31,921 nt of DNA, taken from contig UQVF01000017.1 in assembly GCA_900544365.1 (NCBI GenBank), positions 1-31,921 on the forward strand, written 5' to 3'. Below are positions 30,083 through 31,921 of the stretch, piece after piece. Numbering within the stretch: position 1 is the first letter of the stretch; every line of letters begins with the position of its first letter. The notes under the pieces were generated by a model. It saw only the letters and a program-made list of their open reading frames with translations. It ran no database searches and was not told the DNA's origin. A program made the translations under genes and the position numbers. The stretch is from an uncultured Veillonella sp. Lineage in GTDB: Bacteria; Bacillota; Negativicutes; Veillonellales; Veillonellaceae.

Positions 30083-31150
30083 ATGTGGAAAAATAAAAAA
30101 TTATGGATTGCTATCGTAGCTATTTTGGTGGTAGCTATTGGTGGATGGCAATGGTATAGTAGTAGCCAATCGAAAGAGGCTCCTACCTATACAACGGGGA
30201 AAGTAGGAAAAGGTAGTATTTCATCTACCATAAGTGCCACAGGAACGATTAATCCTGTTCGTTATGTAGATGTGTCTACGAATGTTCCTGGTAAATTAGA
30301 AGCTGTTTTAGTAAAAGCGAATCAACATGTGACAGCAGGACAAGTGATCGCTACCATTGATTCTCGTCAACTACAGGCTTCCGTAGATAATGCAAGAGCT
30401 ACATTGAATCAAACAGCCACAGATTTGGATCGCTATCGTACGTTAGTATCACAAGGTGCTATTTCACAGCAAACTTACGACAATGCCTTAGCAGCGTATG
30501 AAAAAGCAAGAGCTACCTACGACCAAGTGGCAGCTAACTTGACCGATAGTACGATTACAGCACCTATGGATGGCACGATTATTGGAGAACCTTTAAAAGC
30601 AGGTCAAACCATTGCTACTGGTATTTCTACACAAATGATCATTGCTACCATTGCAGATTTATCCGATTTAGAAATCTATTTAACAGTTGATGAAACAGAT
30701 ATTGGGAATGTAAAAGAAGGTGCCAAAGTAGATTTTACAGTCGATGCGCATCCTGGCCAGACTTTCACAGGTACTGTGAAAAGTATTTCCTTAGGCACAA
30801 AAGGTAGTATGGGAACAACCAGCTCGTCCGTGGTGTACTATACAGTGCGTGTAGCAATTCCAGCAAGTGATGTAAGTCATTTCTTCCCATCTATGACAGC
30901 GCGTGCTACGATTCATGGCGAAGAACGACAAAATGTGTTGGTAGTACCATTGGCAGCAGTGCGTTCTGACAAAGTGGGAGAATTTGTGTATGTTATTAAA
31001 GATGGAAAACCTGTTCGAACCAGTGTAAAAACAGGTATGACAGGGGACTCTACAATTGAAATCATATCTGGTGTAGAAGAAGGCGATGAAATCATTATCA
31101 GTGGTGATGTCAATGCGACGAAAAAACAACAACAGAGGGGGCCATTCTAA
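30083..31150 (+). CDS. MacA/HlyD-type periplasmic adaptor of an efflux pump
   Basis: A 355-residue membrane fusion protein. An N-terminal anchor helix (KLWIAIVAILVVAIGGWQWY) is followed by a biotinyl-lipoyl half (VSTNVPGKLEAVLVKANQHVTAGQVIATID), a coiled-coil hairpin (ARATLNQTATDLDRYRTLVSQGAISQQTYDNALAAYEKARA...), the second lipoyl half (APMDGTIIGEPLKAGQTI) and beta-barrel domains. It links an inner-membrane ABC transporter to an outer-membrane channel, implying a diderm envelope. ATG 30083 is preceded by AAAGGAG (30069-30075); an upstream TTG at 30035 is not supported. It shares one base with the next gene. Confidence 0.93.
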   Translation: MWKNKKLWIAIVAILVVAIGGWQWYSSSQSKEAPTYTTGKVGKGSISSTISATGTINPVRYVDVSTNVPGKLEAVLVKANQHVTAGQVIATIDSRQLQASVDNARATLNQTATDLDRYRTLVSQGAISQQTYDNALAAYEKARATYDQVAANLTDSTITAPMDGTIIGEPLKAGQTIATGISTQMIIATIADLSDLEIYLTVDETDIGNVKEGAKVDFTVDAHPGQTFTGTVKSISLGTKGSMGTTSSSVVYYTVRVAIPASDVSHFFPSMTARATIHGEERQNVLVVPLAAVRSDKVGEFVYVIKDGKPVRTSVKTGMTGDSTIEIISGVEEGDEIIISGDVNATKKQQQRGPF

Positions 31151-31887
31151 TGGAAACTCCTAAAAAAGCGGTCATTACCTTAGAGGGGATTACAAAAACC
31201 TATGTGAATGGAAAGTTGACGGTACCCGTATTACATGGTATTGATTTATCCATTTATGAAGGGGAGTTTACTTCTATCATGGGACCGTCTGGTTCTGGTA
31301 AATCTACGTTTATGAATATCTTAGGGTGTTTGGATAGACCTACTAGTGGTTCCTATCGATTAGATGGAGAAGAAGTAGCTCACCTTGGTGACGATGAATT
31401 GGCCTATGTGCGGAACAAACGAATTGGGTTTGTGTTCCAAAGTTTTAATTTATTGCCGAAGTTAACAGCCTTAGATAATGTAGCATTACCTATGGTCTAT
31501 GCAGGCGTATCCAAAGCAGAACGTACGGCTAGGGCGAGTCAATTATTGACAGAGTTAGGGCTGGGTACTCGGTTGGATCATATGCCAGCAGAACTATCTG
31601 GGGGGCAACGACAACGGGTAGCCATTGCAAGGGCATTGGCCAATGACCCAGCTATCATCATGGCCGATGAACCTACTGGTAACCTCGATTCAAAAGCGAG
31701 TTTAGATGTGATGCATATCTTCACAGAATTATATCAAGAAGGGCGCACTATCATTTTAGTTACTCATGAGCCAGATATTGCTGAATATGCAGGTCGTAAT
31801 GTGGTTTTAAAAGATGGACTGATTGTAGAAGATAGAATAAATCCCCACATGAAAGGATTGCAGCTGGGAGGTGAAAGCCATGTATAA
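31150..31887 (+). CDS. MacB/LolD-type ABC transporter ATPase
   Basis: A 245-residue ATP-binding subunit: Walker A GPSGSGKST, Q-loop VFQSFNLLPKLTALDNV, signature LSGGQRQRVAIARAL, Walker B IIMADEPTGNLD and switch His in LVTHEPDIA, all typical of the MacB/LolD group working with FtsX-like permeases. The start ATG overlaps the adaptor stop (TAATG). The permease start overlaps its last 8 bases. Substrate (antibiotic, peptide or lipid) is unknown. Confidence 0.95.
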   Translation: METPKKAVITLEGITKTYVNGKLTVPVLHGIDLSIYEGEFTSIMGPSGSGKSTFMNILGCLDRPTSGSYRLDGEEVAHLGDDELAYVRNKRIGFVFQSFNLLPKLTALDNVALPMVYAGVSKAERTARASQLLTELGLGTRLDHMPAELSGGQRQRVAIARALANDPAIIMADEPTGNLDSKASLDVMHIFTELYQEGRTIILVTHEPDIAEYAGRNVVLKDGLIVEDRINPHMKGLQLGGESHV

Positions 31888-31921
31888 AGAAGGTTTTTTA
31901 ATGGCTTGGTCATCTTTAGTA
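31880..31921 (+). CDS. ABC transporter permease, 5' end only
   Basis: Fourteen codons are seen (MYKEGFLMAWSSLV) before the window ends. GGGAGG lies at 31866-31872, and the ATG overlaps the ATPase gene. Position after a MacA-like adaptor and MacB-type ATPase predicts a MacB-type FtsX permease; the short sequence, with a start like other FtsX permeases, is compatible but not proof. Confidence 0.65.
   Translation, partial: MYKEGFLMAWSSLV

Noticed and set aside
30791..31132. Minus-strand 113-codon ORF rich in Cys, His and Phe
   Set aside because: Antisense to the adaptor gene; the odd composition follows from reading its complement.
1..31921. tRNA or rRNA genes
   Set aside because: No tRNA cloverleaf signatures or rRNA sequences were noticed on either strand.

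Overview
The window looks like a chromosomal segment of a moderately AT-rich, diderm Firmicute of the class Negativicutes, most like Veillonella. This is an inference from gene content (phosphatidylserine synthase/decarboxylase, MacA-type periplasmic adaptor, type IV pilus genes with PilM/N/O, shikimate kinase next to the pilus genes) and from strong AGGAGG ribosome binding sites. No database search was possible. Nearly all genes are on the + strand; the only supported minus-strand gene is rpmB (L28).

Layout. 1-4061: a Dcm-type cytosine methyltransferase, a SWIM zinc-finger protein, a Nudix hydrolase and phosphopentomutase. 4136-4773: a two-gene PIN-domain (VapC-like) toxin-antitoxin module. 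4806-5677: a shared bidirectional terminator, rpmB on the minus strand, then a 607-base gene-free stretch holding the rpmB promoter, a promoter-plus-terminator unit that could make a ~75-nt RNA, and a long leader before recG. 5678-8011: recG and a 4-oxalocrotonate tautomerase. 8111-11471: an envelope group (WecG/TagA glycosyltransferase, psd, pssA, family-2 glycosyltransferase). 11585-12727: an AbiE-type toxin-antitoxin relic with an intact antitoxin and a toxin gene that has lost its catalytic core. 

13031-17230 is the most unusual part. A 571-residue protein carries features I associate with the connector and C-terminal HEPN RNase part of CRISPR-linked TM1812/Csx proteins, including an R-N-x3-H motif, but has a low-complexity N-terminus instead of a recognisable CARF sensor. 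It is followed by an unrecognised 306-residue protein, a 52-residue protein and a WYL-domain regulator. The first two genes share an identical 22-bp promoter element with a palindrome (TGACA-N5-TGTCA), followed at the same distance by ATACT boxes spaced 11 bp apart. No cas genes or CRISPR array are present. I propose this as a candidate defence or stress locus; the function is inferred, not shown.

17274-19901: a secreted protein and an OatA-like membrane O-acyltransferase with a C-terminal SGNH domain. 20106-28211: a tightly packed type IV pilus / competence cluster (extension ATPase, retraction ATPase, PilC, major prepilin, short prepilin peptidase, four minor pilin-like proteins, PilM, PilN, PilO), without a secretin in the window. 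28297-29821: shikimate kinase and phosphofructokinase. 30083-31921: a MacA-type adaptor, a MacB-type ABC ATPase and the first 14 codons of the permease, cut by the window edge.
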